Shown: positions 35,331 to 43,989 of the stretch, piece after piece
How positions within the stretch are numbered: position 1 is the first letter of the stretch
Layout: every line of letters starts with the position of its first letter
Assembly (NCBI RefSeq): GCF_000336715.1
Contig: NZ_AOMF01000146.1
Span: forward strand, 39,401 to 103,400
Reading direction: 5' to 3'
DNA: 64,000 nucleotides
From: Halococcus thailandensis JCM 13552
Lineage (GTDB): Archaea; Halobacteriota; Halobacteria; Halobacteriales; Halococcaceae
Notes under the pieces: model-generated
Database searches by the model: none
The model's input: the letters and a program-made list of their open reading frames with translations, nothing else
Told to the model about the DNA's origin: nothing
Program-made: the position numbers and the translations under genes

Positions 35331-35939
35331 CTATCCGGGCGGTCCGCTTGTATGTTGTGTTTGCCCGCGACGCCGACTCGTCCCCAGGACGCCGAGACGG
35401 CCAGCGAGCAGCCCGAGCAGGAAGCCGGTGAAATGCGCTACCAGTGCCACACCCGGCGCGCCGGTCAACAGCGTGACGACGACCGCGAGCAGCGCGAACA
35501 GGGCGAGCTGCGTGCGCCGGCGCAGTCGCAACACGTCGAGCACCGAGCTCGACACCGGGTTCGCGGCGACGAGATAGCCGAGGAAGGCGAAGATCGCACC
35601 GCTCGCACCGAGCACGCGGCTGCCGGGCAACAGCGTGATCTGGGCGAGCCCCGAGAGCGCTCCGGTCGCGACGAAGAAGGCGTGATAGCGCGCGGTCGAC
35701 GTGAACGACTCGACGATCAACCCCACGAGCACGAGCATGGCCGCGTTGCCGAGCAGATGGGGCAGACTGCCGTGTGCATAGATGCTCGTCAACAGCGTCC
35801 AGGGTCGGAGCGGGACGGTCGGCCCGAGCACGAAGAAAAAGCCCATCGCGCCGATCAGTCCGGCGACCTGCTGGCCGAGAAAGACGACGGCCATCACCGC
35901 GAGCGTCTGGACGGTCGGACTGCCCCCGAGACGAGCCAT
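35331..35939 (-). CDS. Rhomboid-family intramembrane serine protease
   Basis: The protein has 202 residues with six helices. The catalytic Ser lies in GASGAIFAFLG near residue 113, and the catalytic His in ALVAHFTGFLLG near 168. HGSLPHLLGN near 57-66 is the rhomboid Asn/His region. It cleaves membrane proteins within the bilayer; in Haloferax a rhomboid affects glycosylation of the surface layer. The C-terminal tail is basic and soluble. Confidence 0.9.
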   Translation of the reverse strand: MARLGGSPTVQTLAVMAVVFLGQQVAGLIGAMGFFFVLGPTVPLRPWTLLTSIYAHGSLPHLLGNAAMLVLVGLIVESFTSTARYHAFFVATGALSGLAQITLLPGSRVLGASGAIFAFLGYLVAANPVSSSVLDVLRLRRRTQLALFALLAVVVTLLTGAPGVALVAHFTGFLLGLLAGRLGVLGTSRRRGQTQHTSGPPG

Positions 35940-35996
35940 ACGCCCTACTCACGGCTGGGGATGGAAAGCGTTGCGGGTGAAAAACCGGCGAACGGC

Positions 35997-36305
35997 TCAG
36001 TCTTCGAGGACGATCTCGATGCTGACGTCGTTCGGCACCTGAATGCGCATGAGCTGGCGGAGCGCACGCTCGTCGGCGTCGAGGTCGATCAGCCGTTTGT
36101 GGACGCGCATCTCCCAGTGCTCCCAGGTCGCGGTCCCCTCACCGTCGGGCGATTTCCGTGCCGGAACTTCGAGTTCCTTCGTCGGCAGCGGGATCGGCCC
36201 GCTGAGATTGACCCCGGTCTTGGTGGCGATCTCGCGGACATCGTCGCAGATGTCGTCCAGATCCTCGGGGCTGGTGCCGGCGAGGCGGACTCGCGCCTGC
36301 TGCAT
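35997..36305 (-). CDS. rpsJ: 30S ribosomal protein S10
   Basis: The protein has 102 residues, matching archaeal uS10: [19 protein letters not shown] at the start, [20 protein letters not shown] in the loop, and [15 protein letters not shown]. It overlaps the tuf stop by one base (TAATG), the classic tuf-rpsJ pair. Confidence 0.97.
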   Translation of the reverse strand: MQQARVRLAGTSPEDLDDICDDVREIATKTGVNLSGPIPLPTKELEVPARKSPDGEGTATWEHWEMRVHKRLIDLDADERALRQLMRIQVPNDVSIEIVLED

Positions 36306-37570
36306 TATGCTTCGTCGACCGAGAGCACTTTGCCGGCGGCGATGGTCTGACCCATGTCGCGGATGGCGAAGCTCCCGAGTTCGGGGATCTCGCCCGATGG
36401 CTCGATGCTGAGCGGTTTCTGCGGGCGGACGGTGACGACGGCGGCGTCACCCGACTGGATGAAGTCGGGTTCCTCCTCGGCGACCTCGCCGCTTGCCGGG
36501 TCGATCTTCGAGTCGATCGACTCGATCGTACAGGCGACCTGTGTCGTGTGGGCGTGGAACACGGGCGTGTAGCCCGAGGTGATCACGCTCGGATGCTGCA
36601 TCACGACGACCTGTGCCTGGAACGTCTCGGCGACCGTCGGCGGGTCGTCGGCCGGTCCACAGACGTCACCGCGGCGGATGTCGTCCTTGCCGATGCCGCG
36701 GACGTTGAACCCGACGTTGTCGCCCGGTTCGGCGTTGGGAACTTCCTCGTGGTGCATCTCGACGGTCTTGACCTCGCCGCCGACGTCGCTCGGCTGGAAG
36801 GAGACGTTGTCCCCCGTCTCCAGAACACCGGTCTCGACGCGGCCGACGGGCACAGTACCGATGCCCGAGATGGTGTAGACGTCCTGGATCGGCAGCCGCA
36901 GCGGCGCGTCCGTTGGCGGCTGGGGCTCAGGCAGATCGTTGAGCGCGTCCAGCACCGTCTCGCCGTCGTACCACGGCGTGTCGTCGGAGCTGTCGGCGAT
37001 GTTGTCGCCCTCGAACGCCGACACCGGGATGAAGCCCGCGTTGTCGGTGTCGAAGCTGACCTGATCGAGCAGACCCTTGACTTCCTCGACGGCCTCGTCG
37101 TAGCGGTTCTGCTCGTAGTCGACGAGGTCCATCTTGTTGACCGCGATGATGAGCTCGTTGATGCCCAGCGTGCGGGCGAGGAAGACGTGCTCCTGGGTCT
37201 GAGGCTGGACGCCGTCGTCCGCGGCGACGACGAGCACGGCGTTGTCGGCCTGGCTCGCGCCCGTGATCATGTTCTTCACGAAGTCACGGTGGCCAGGGGT
37301 GTCGACGATGGTGAAGTTGTATTCGTCCGTGTCGAACTCCTGGTGGGCGATATCGATCGTGACACCGCGCTCGCGCTCTTCGGCGAGGTTGTCCATCACG
37401 TAGGCGAACTCGAAGCCACCCTTGCCCTGTTCTTCGGCTTCCTCTTTGTGCTGTTCGATGACGTGCTCGGGAACGTTCCCCGTCTCGTAGAGGAGTCGTC
37501 CGACGAGCGTGCTCTTTCCGTGGTCGACGTGGCCGATGACGGCCAAGTTCTGGTGTGGTTTGTCTGCCAT
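36305..37570 (-). CDS. tuf: Translation elongation factor 1-alpha (EF-Tu)
   Basis: The protein has 421 residues. G1 is GHVDHGKS (13-20), G3 DTPGH, and G4 NKMD. It delivers aminoacyl-tRNA to the ribosome. The ATG at 37570 gives [20 protein letters not shown], as in other haloarchaea. A CGTTTTAACC box near 37621-37630 would give a leader of about 25-30 bases. Confidence 0.97.
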   Translation of the reverse strand: MADKPHQNLAVIGHVDHGKSTLVGRLLYETGNVPEHVIEQHKEEAEEQGKGGFEFAYVMDNLAEERERGVTIDIAHQEFDTDEYNFTIVDTPGHRDFVKNMITGASQADNAVLVVAADDGVQPQTQEHVFLARTLGINELIIAVNKMDLVDYEQNRYDEAVEEVKGLLDQVSFDTDNAGFIPVSAFEGDNIADSSDDTPWYDGETVLDALNDLPEPQPPTDAPLRLPIQDVYTISGIGTVPVGRVETGVLETGDNVSFQPSDVGGEVKTVEMHHEEVPNAEPGDNVGFNVRGIGKDDIRRGDVCGPADDPPTVAETFQAQVVVMQHPSVITSGYTPVFHAHTTQVACTIESIDSKIDPASGEVAEEEPDFIQSGDAAVVTVRPQKPLSIEPSGEIPELGSFAIRDMGQTIAAGKVLSVDEA

Positions 37571-37702
37571 TGGTGTCTCACGCGCAGGGGCGCTATGTCG
37601 GATGATTACTGTGGTTCCGGTTAAAACGATTACGATACCTACCGCAGCGAATCGGGCGCACACGGCCGATTCGACCCGGTTGTCGACGGTTTCGGTCTCG
37701 TC

Positions 37703-38653
37703 TCAGGGCAGTCGGCCGACATCCGCGAGCACCGCCGACGCCGTCGCCCGTCCGCCCGCACCGCGCCCGCTGAGGTTCAACTGCCCGGCGTGGCGCGTCT
37801 CCAGCTGGACGATGTTCTGAGTGCCCGTCACCGCGAGCGTCCCATGCTCGGGGACGAGTCGCGGGCCGACGCGCACGGTCGGATCCTCGCCATCGGTAAC
37901 TTCGCCGACGAGTCGCACCGTGCGCCCGTCTTCGCTCGCCAGATCGAGCGCGCTCGGGGTGAGCCGGGTGATCCCCTCGACCTGTGCGTCGTCGAGGGTC
38001 ACGTCGCCGTCGCCGAGCACGTTCGCGAGGATGACACACTTGAGCGCAGCGTCGGTGCCCTCGACGTCGAAGGTGGGATCAGTTTCGGCCACGCCGAGAT
38101 CCTGGGCCTCGGCGAGGACGTGCTCGTAGTCCAGTCCTTCGGCGCTCATCCGCGAGAGGACGAAGTTCGCCGTCCCGTTCAGGATCCCGCGAACCGCCGT
38201 CACGTCCTCCGGACCGAGATCGGCGATGGTCGAGAGGATCGGGATCGCCCCGCCGACCGTCGCCTCGAACAGGACCGTTCCCGCGCTGTCGCGCTCCGCG
38301 GCACGGAGATCGCCGTAGCGTTCGGCGACCGGTCCCTTGTTCGCCAGCACGACGTGTGCGTCGCGGGCGAGCGCGCGCTCGGCATGAAAGAAGCCGGGTT
38401 CGGCGTCGCCGAGCGTCGTCGGCGTGGCCTCGACGAGGACGTCGTACTCGCCGGCGAGCGCGTGCTCCCGATCGCCCGAACCGACGGTTCCGCGCTCGGC
38501 TTTCCGGTCGAGAACAGTTTCGACGTCGAGACCGCCCTCGTCGACGGCGGCGCTCGTCGAGTCGGCGATCGCGGTCACGCGATGGCCGTAGCTTCCGGCC
38601 AGTTCGCAGACCGCGCGCCCGACCGCGCCGCAGCCGACGACGGCGAGTTTCAT
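37703..38653 (-). CDS. hom: Homoserine dehydrogenase (catalytic domain only)
   Basis: The protein has 316 residues. NAD(P) loop VVGCGAVGRAV is at residues 5-15, with LANKGPVA and GTANFVLSRM near 170. It reduces aspartate semialdehyde to homoserine for threonine and methionine. No ACT domain is fused, but the gene before it encodes a separate ACT protein, with a 4-base overlap. This suggests that the regulatory subunit is made as its own polypeptide. Confidence 0.93.
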   Translation of the reverse strand: MKLAVVGCGAVGRAVCELAGSYGHRVTAIADSTSAAVDEGGLDVETVLDRKAERGTVGSGDREHALAGEYDVLVEATPTTLGDAEPGFFHAERALARDAHVVLANKGPVAERYGDLRAAERDSAGTVLFEATVGGAIPILSTIADLGPEDVTAVRGILNGTANFVLSRMSAEGLDYEHVLAEAQDLGVAETDPTFDVEGTDAALKCVILANVLGDGDVTLDDAQVEGITRLTPSALDLASEDGRTVRLVGEVTDGEDPTVRVGPRLVPEHGTLAVTGTQNIVQLETRHAGQLNLSGRGAGGRATASAVLADVGRLP

Positions 38654-39177
38654 CGGTCGCCTCCCGCGAGCGGCTCGACCAGATGGAGATCCTTCTCGTC
38701 GGCGAGTTCACGAACGGTATCGAGCGCGCGCTCGCGCTGGCCGGTCTCGGTCGCGAGTCGGAGTCGCGCGCTCGACGGTTCGTCGGTGCCCGCCGGTGCC
38801 GAGAGCGCGACGTCGGCCACGGCGGCGTTCGCCTGCTCGACGCGCGAGAGCGTATCCGAGAGGTCCGTCTCGACGAGATCGCCGACGAGCACGACCGAGA
38901 GCTCCTCGCCGTAGCGCTCCGCGCCCGCACGGATGACGTTGACGCCGGCCTCGCGGAGCGCGCTCACGATCGTCTCGAAGCGCTCGGGTGTCGCCTCCAG
39001 ATCGACCTCGACGGGGATATGGCCGCGCGGGGTGAGCGAACCGCGCTCGTGAAAGATCGAGAGTAGGTTGCCGCCGTTGTCAGCGATGGGTGCGAGCGCG
39101 CGGAGCAGCTCGCCGGGTTCGTCGACGAGTTCGAGGCGCACGGTGTAGGCCGAGCGCGATTCCGACGCGTCGCTCAT
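38650..39177 (-). CDS. ACT-domain regulatory protein
   Basis: The protein has 175 residues. YTVRLELVDEPGELLRALAPIADNGGNLLSIFHERG (read in parts, near 12-48) is an ACT ligand-binding domain; a weaker second unit follows (ELSVVLVGDLVET). ACT domains bind amino acids to control enzymes. The ATGA overlap with hom suggests that it is the threonine or similar sensor for that enzyme; this is inferred from position. ATG 39177 was chosen over an upstream frame that reads Ala/Ser-rich. Confidence 0.85.
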   Translation of the reverse strand: MSDASESRSAYTVRLELVDEPGELLRALAPIADNGGNLLSIFHERGSLTPRGHIPVEVDLEATPERFETIVSALREAGVNVIRAGAERYGEELSVVLVGDLVETDLSDTLSRVEQANAAVADVALSAPAGTDEPSSARLRLATETGQRERALDTVRELADEKDLHLVEPLAGGDR

Positions 39178-39271
39178 CGCCTCACTCCCGTCGGCCGCTC
39201 GACTCGATGCATACCACGCTGTCACACAGCGGCAGTGATAAACACCAGCGTTTCCGCTCGCGTCCGAACCG

Positions 39272-39277
39272 TTTAGG
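39272..39277 (+). promoter_or_regulatory. TATA-like box of the small membrane protein gene
   Basis: TTTAGG lies 24-29 bases before ATG 39301 and supports that gene being real. Confidence 0.45.
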
Positions 39278-39300
39278 CCGCCGGCGCTGCTATCGTCCGC

Positions 39301-39519
39301 ATGTCCGTTGCCTATCAGATCGTGGACGTGCTCGTCGCAGGGGTGGTCGCCGGCCTCTCGGCGTTCGTCCTCAGCGCCATCACGCCGCGATTTTCCGTCA
39401 CCATCGGCGTGATCCTCGCGAGCATGTACTACTTCTCGCGCAACCCCTGGGGCTCCCAGAACGGTGACGATCTCAACCGCCGAATCGACGACCTCTACGA
39501 TCGCTACCTGCCGTTCTGA
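39301..39519 (+). CDS. Small two-helix membrane protein
   Basis: The protein has 72 residues with hydrophobic segments (about 6-26 and 31-44), then a charged tail LNRRIDDLYDRYLPF. I recognise no named family. The promoter box and the clean start argue for a real gene. It is divergent from the ACT-hom operon. Confidence 0.65.
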   Translation: MSVAYQIVDVLVAGVVAGLSAFVLSAITPRFSVTIGVILASMYYFSRNPWGSQNGDDLNRRIDDLYDRYLPF

Positions 39520-39534
39520 GTTGATCGAGCCGCC

Positions 39535-39797
39535 GCGGCCGCAGTGCGGTTGCGGCGCGGTAGTCGTGCGGTCGCGGCGGTTTGCGGTTCCTGGCGGATG
39601 AAGGGCGAAGGAGCGAGTGGAACGAGCGACCGAGGGCTTCTGCAGTGCTGTGTGGTTTGCGGTGGCGGATGTCCGCGCGAGTGGAACGAGCGCGGTTCAC
39701 CGCTCGCGCGGTTTGCGAGCGGAGATTTTTAGTCCAGGTTTTTGCGAGGGGTTGAGCGCGAGCGGAGCGAGCGCGATGCCCCGAAGTAAAAAGGTGG
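39535..39797 (+). repeat. Dispersed repeat, copy 3
   Basis: It lies between the small membrane protein and the fusA stop. CCTGGCGGATGAAGGGCGA near 39590-39608 matches copy 2. TTTTTAGTCCAGGTTTTTG (39726-39744) is identical to copies 1 and 2. A GC-rich region with a weak GGGG/CCCC hairpin follows, then AAAAAGGTGG (39788-39797), which abuts the fusA stop. On the minus strand the first run after fusA is therefore CCACCTTTTT. Confidence 0.7.
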
Positions 39798-41981
39798 TTA
39801 GAAGTAGTCGACGCTCGCGGGCAGTTCGAGCTTCATGCCCTTGCGCTCGCGGATCTCCATGATCGTGTCGGGCTGGAGATTGTCGGCCATCACCTGGAAG
39901 CCGGCGTTCTCGGTGTTCCAGGAGGCACGACCCTCGGTGGCCGAGCGGATATCGGAGGCGAAGCCGATCATCTCGTCGACCGGGGCGACGCCCTCGACGA
40001 CCATCAGATCGCCTTCCTGGTACATGTCGTCGACGCGGCCACGGCGACCCTGAAGCTCGCCGGAGGCGGGACCCATGTGCTCGCTCGGCACGTCGATGCG
40101 CACATTTTGAATCGGTTCGAGCATCGAGATACGGCCGTCGATGAGCGCGCCGTGGACGGCCTGCCGCACTGCGGGGATGACCTGTGCCGGACCGCGATGG
40201 ATGGCGTCCTCGTGCAGGCGGGCGTCGTCGAGTCGGATGAGGGTGCCCTGGACTGGTTCGGCGGCGAGCGGCCCGTCGTCGAGAGCCTCCTCCCAGCCTT
40301 CGACGACGAGTTCCATCGTCTCGTTGAGATGCTGGATGCCCTTCGTGTCGTCGACGAGGACGTTCGTGCCGTGGATGGTCTCGATCTCCTGGGAGGTTTC
40401 CTTGTCCATCCCGGCCTCCTGGAGTGCCTCGCGGCGTTCCTGCTCGGGCATGTCCATCGACGCCTCGCCGCGCTTGATCGTCTCGACGACGTCCTGCGAG
40501 AGCGGTTCGACGGTGAGATAGAACCGGTTGTGGCGGTTCGGCGACTGCCCCTCGACCATGTCGGAGGGCTGCTGGACGGCTTCGCGGAAGACGACGATCG
40601 GCTCACCCGTGGTGACGGGGATGCCCTGATTGCGCTCGATGCGCTGGGTGATCACTTCGAGGTGGAGCTCGCCCTGCCCCGAGATCAGGTGCTCGCCGGT
40701 GTCCTCGTTGATCTCGATGCGGATCGTGGGGTCCTCCTTCGAGACCTGCTGGAGGGTCTCGATCAGTTTCGGCAGGTCGTCCATGTTCTGTGCCTCGACG
40801 GATTTGGTGATCACCGGCTCGGAGATGTGCTCGATCGACTCGAACGGCGTCATCTCCGTCGACGATACCGTGGAGCCGGCGATCGCGTCCCGGAGGCCGG
40901 TAACGGCGGCGATGTTGCCTGCGGGAACGCTTTCGACCTCCTCGCGCTCGCCACCCATGAAGATCCCGACCGACTGGATGCGGTTCGTGCCGGCAGTGCC
41001 GGAGACGTAGAGATCCTGACCGCGTTCGAGCGTGCCGGAGAACAGCCGTCCGGTGGCGATCTCGCCGGCGTGGGGGTCGATACCGATGTCGGTCACCATG
41101 AAGACGACATCACCCTCGTCGTCGACGAGACGCATCCCCTCGGCGAGCTCGGTCGTGTCGTCGCCACGCCAGACGGTCGGTACCCGTTCGGGCTGGGCCT
41201 TGACCGGGTTCGGGAAGTGTTCGGCGACCATGTCGAGCACGACCGTCGAGAGCGGCGAGTACTCGCGGAGCTCGTCGATCTCGTCGTTGCGGTTGTACTC
41301 GATGATGTCGGCGAAGTCGATGCCCGTCTCCTGCATCTGGGGGACGCTGGTCGCCCAGTTGTAGAGCGCCGAGCCGAAGGCCACAGTGCCGTCCTGAACG
41401 GAGACCTTCCAGCCCTCCTCGTATTTCTCCTCGGCCATCCCGCGGATGAGCTCGTTGACGTCGCCGATCACCGACTGGAGACGCTCCTGCATCTCCTCGG
41501 GGCCTTCCTGAAGCTCGTTGATGAGCCGGTCGACCTTGTTGATGAACAGCGCGGGTTTGACGCCCTCGCGGAGTGCCTGACGCAGCACGGTCTCGGTCTG
41601 GGGCATCGTCCCCTCGACCGCGTCGACGACCACTAAGGCCCCGTCGACCGCACGCATCGCCCGCGTCACGTCGCCGCCGAAGTCGACGTGACCGGGGGTA
41701 TCGATGAGGTTGATGAGGTGGTTGGTCTCCTGGTACTCGTGGGTCATCGAGACGTTCGCCGCGTCGATGGTGATGCCCCGTTCCTGCTCGTCCTCCTCGG
41801 TGTCCATCGCGAGCTGCTCGCCGGCGAGGTCCGAGGAGATCATGCCCGCGCCTGCGAGCAGGTTGTCGGTGAGGGTTGTCTTGCCGTGATCGATGTGGGC
41901 GGCGATGGCGATGTTCCGGATGTTCTCCGGAGTGTCCATCAGCCGCTCGCATTCCTGAACGATCTTCTTACGTCGGCCCAT
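39798..41981 (-). CDS. fusA: Elongation factor 2
   Basis: The protein has 727 residues, the archaeal aEF-2 length. G1 is [19 protein letters not shown] follows, and NKVDR is G4. The His in [12 protein letters not shown] near residue 598 is the expected diphthamide site. It drives ribosome translocation. ATG 41981 gives [25 protein letters not shown] box near 42007-42015 is about 27-35 bases upstream on the minus strand. Confidence 0.97.
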   Translation of the reverse strand: MGRRKKIVQECERLMDTPENIRNIAIAAHIDHGKTTLTDNLLAGAGMISSDLAGEQLAMDTEEDEQERGITIDAANVSMTHEYQETNHLINLIDTPGHVDFGGDVTRAMRAVDGALVVVDAVEGTMPQTETVLRQALREGVKPALFINKVDRLINELQEGPEEMQERLQSVIGDVNELIRGMAEEKYEEGWKVSVQDGTVAFGSALYNWATSVPQMQETGIDFADIIEYNRNDEIDELREYSPLSTVVLDMVAEHFPNPVKAQPERVPTVWRGDDTTELAEGMRLVDDEGDVVFMVTDIGIDPHAGEIATGRLFSGTLERGQDLYVSGTAGTNRIQSVGIFMGGEREEVESVPAGNIAAVTGLRDAIAGSTVSSTEMTPFESIEHISEPVITKSVEAQNMDDLPKLIETLQQVSKEDPTIRIEINEDTGEHLISGQGELHLEVITQRIERNQGIPVTTGEPIVVFREAVQQPSDMVEGQSPNRHNRFYLTVEPLSQDVVETIKRGEASMDMPEQERREALQEAGMDKETSQEIETIHGTNVLVDDTKGIQHLNETMELVVEGWEEALDDGPLAAEPVQGTLIRLDDARLHEDAIHRGPAQVIPAVRQAVHGALIDGRISMLEPIQNVRIDVPSEHMGPASGELQGRRGRVDDMYQEGDLMVVEGVAPVDEMIGFASDIRSATEGRASWNTENAGFQVMADNLQPDTIMEIRERKGMKLELPASVDYF

Positions 41982-42192
41982 TATGCGAACTCGTATCGGA
42001 AGGAGGGTCAAAAGGGTGCTGTTTCCAGTCCCGGAGCCGATGACGTCGGGAAATTCGGCCGGCTTCGCTACTCACGACGAACGGGGAATCGAGCGGCGAA
42101 CCGTCGCGGCACGCAGCATCCAACGAACAGGAACGGGGAGCGAACCCCGGTCGATCGCGAACCACGTAGCGGGCGTCTTGCCCCCGACACAA

Positions 42193-42226
42193 GAATCATA
42201 CCGCCACAGCCCGTGTTAATAGAACA
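42193..42226 (+). promoter_or_regulatory. Promoter and short palindrome before DUF5781 gene
   Basis: GAATCATA (42193-42200) lies 28-35 bases before ATG 42228. The bases just before the ATG contain the inverted repeat GTGTT-AATAG-AACAC (42212-42226), which could be an operator over the start of transcription. Confidence 0.4.
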
Positions 42227-42227
42227 C

Positions 42228-42977
42228 ATGGACGTTCGCGTGCATTCGCCCGGTCCGGCCGACCCGTTTCTGGGGGCGCGGGATCTCTTCACGACCGAGC
42301 ACGACCTCGCGCTCCCGGTTCACGTCCACGTTCGCACCGATCCCGATTCGCGGACGTGGAGCGCCCACTACGACGATCATCACGTCTTGAACATCTCCCG
42401 GCAGGCCGCGACCAGCGCGATGGCGCGTCCGCTCGCGCTCCACGAATACTCACACATGCGTCGGTACGAGCAGTCACACCCGTCACATATCCAATCGACC
42501 ACGGAGGCACTCACGCTCGCGCTCGCGGGCCACTCGGTCGAGCGCCGGCGACTCGTCCACTGCCATCAGATCGCCAACCACATGAAGGACATCTACGCCG
42601 ACGACATCACCCTGAGCGTCGGACCGGCCGACAGGCTCGTGTCCTTTCTCGAATCGAGCCTCGCGGGCGCGCTCGCCGACAGACCGGTCGATCCACCCCG
42701 CTGGACGCGGCTGACGCCCGCGGCCGATCCCGAGATCACGGCCGTCAACGCGGCCTTCGCGCTCGCCCTGCTGGAGCGTCACGACTGCATCGCCGACGAC
42801 CACCGCCTCTACGATCTCGCTCACGCCGCCGCCAACGACGCTCCGGGAACTGATCTCGCGGCGTTCAAACACCGCTTCCGGGAGCTCGTCGCCGATCCCG
42901 ACGAGAGCCAGTACCGACAGGCGCTCGTCGACGCGACCCGCGAGTACGCTCTCCAAACAGGCTCTGCCGCCGACTGA
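42228..42977 (+). CDS. Haloarchaeal DUF5781-like protein with HExxH zincin motif
   Basis: The protein has 249 residues, soluble. LHEYSH near residue 71 is an HExxH zinc-protease-type motif; TTEALTLALAGHSVERRRLVHCHQIANHMKDIYAD (read in parts) follows with more His residues. The pattern fits haloarchaeal DUF5781, a family of unknown function. Peptidase activity is inferred from the motif alone. It sits divergently upstream of fusA and convergent with the surface cluster. Confidence 0.72.
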   Translation: MDVRVHSPGPADPFLGARDLFTTEHDLALPVHVHVRTDPDSRTWSAHYDDHHVLNISRQAATSAMARPLALHEYSHMRRYEQSHPSHIQSTTEALTLALAGHSVERRRLVHCHQIANHMKDIYADDITLSVGPADRLVSFLESSLAGALADRPVDPPRWTRLTPAADPEITAVNAAFALALLERHDCIADDHRLYDLAHAAANDAPGTDLAAFKHRFRELVADPDESQYRQALVDATREYALQTGSAAD

Positions 42978-42993
42978 CGAACCTGCACCGTAC

Positions 42994-43527
42994 TCAATCG
43001 GACGTCTCGTTTCCGTCGGCCGGCTCACCGGCCGGGAACTCCTCGACGGCGACGGTCGATCGCTCCGTCGTGGTCCGTCCGGTCGCCGACGGAGCCGTTG
43101 TCGACGTAGTTCGCGTCGACCGCGCCGTTGTTCGCGTCGACGAGCGATTGGGGTCCGATACGCTCGTCGGTGGTGCGACCGTCACCACGATCTCCGTCGA
43201 AGGATCGCTCGGTGTTGACGGAGTCGAAACGCTCCCCGAATCGCCACCGCCGCCCGGCACGCGCCCGTCGGTCGATCCGCCGGTGTCGAGCGCACCCATC
43301 ACGAGCGGGTAGGCTACTGCCCCAGCGACGGCGACCACCACGGCCACCAGCACCACCGTCGCGACCGTCGTAGTGATACCGTCGAGCGGCGATCGTTCGG
43401 GGGATGCGGAATCGGCTCCGTCGGTCGATCCGAACCGTCGATCATCGTCGCTCGACGCCGTATCGGACGAGCCGAACAGCGATTCGTCCTCGTCGCCGAA
43501 GACGAACCCGTCGTCATCGTCGCTCAT
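42994..43527 (-). CDS. Single-pass membrane protein with Ser/Thr-rich stalk
   Basis: The protein has 177 residues. A cytoplasmic acidic N terminus (DDDDGFVFGDEDESLFGSSD) leads to one helix (about 40-68, ITTTVATVVLVAVVVAVAGAV), then a long Thr/Ser/Pro-rich extracellular part that would be heavily glycosylated. It is the last gene of the DUF6230/DUF6114 cluster, 87 bases after the previous one. The GLFG- and ESLFG-like acidic segment is shared in style with the fusion protein of the cluster. Function is unknown. Confidence 0.75.
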   Translation of the reverse strand: MSDDDDGFVFGDEDESLFGSSDTASSDDDRRFGSTDGADSASPERSPLDGITTTVATVVLVAVVVAVAGAVAYPLVMGALDTGGSTDGRVPGGGGDSGSVSTPSTPSDPSTEIVVTVAPPTSVSDPNRSSTRTTARSTRTTSTTAPSATGRTTTERSTVAVEEFPAGEPADGNETSD

Positions 43528-43614
43528 CGATCCACCCGTGCTGGAACGGAGCACGAACAAAGGAGACGGAACGAACTCGGTGCTGTCATCGGTCGTACTC
43601 GACCGCGCGAGGAG

Positions 43615-43989
43615 TTAGCTCTCCGCCTCGGGCTGCCAGGCATAGCAGAGGTTGCCGCCGAGGATCGAGAGCACCACGCCGAGGACGGCCCCGAGCGGCG
43701 TGCCGACGAGCGACACGACGATCGAGACGACGCCGGCCACGCCGAGCAGCCCCGAGAGATCGGGTTCGACGAGCGCGAAGACGCCACAGAGAAAGGTCGC
43801 CGTCGCCGCGACGAGTGCGAACGCCGACGGGCTGGCTCGGGCGAACGTGATCCCCATGGAAAATATCAGCACGAACGCGACGGTGATGCCGCCGAGTGCC
43901 AACAGCACGCCGCCGAGAAACGGCCGCGACGCCCGCCACTCGCCGAACCGTGCCCGATGGGCCGACAGCCCAAGCCGTTCGGTGCTCAT
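43615..43989 (-). CDS. DUF6114 four-helix membrane protein
   Basis: The protein has 124 residues. FGEWRASRPFLGGVLLALGG at the start, then four helices, then LGAVLGVVLSILGGNLCYAW: the pattern of DUF6114, known mostly from actinobacteria next to DUF6230 genes. The N-terminal region of the next protein (43986-46010) is a paralog. Its ATG overlaps that gene's stop by four bases. Function is unknown; a membrane partner for the surface proteins is inferred. Confidence 0.8.
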   Translation of the reverse strand: MSTERLGLSAHRARFGEWRASRPFLGGVLLALGGITVAFVLIFSMGITFARASPSAFALVAATATFLCGVFALVEPDLSGLLGVAGVVSIVVSLVGTPLGAVLGVVLSILGGNLCYAWQPEAES

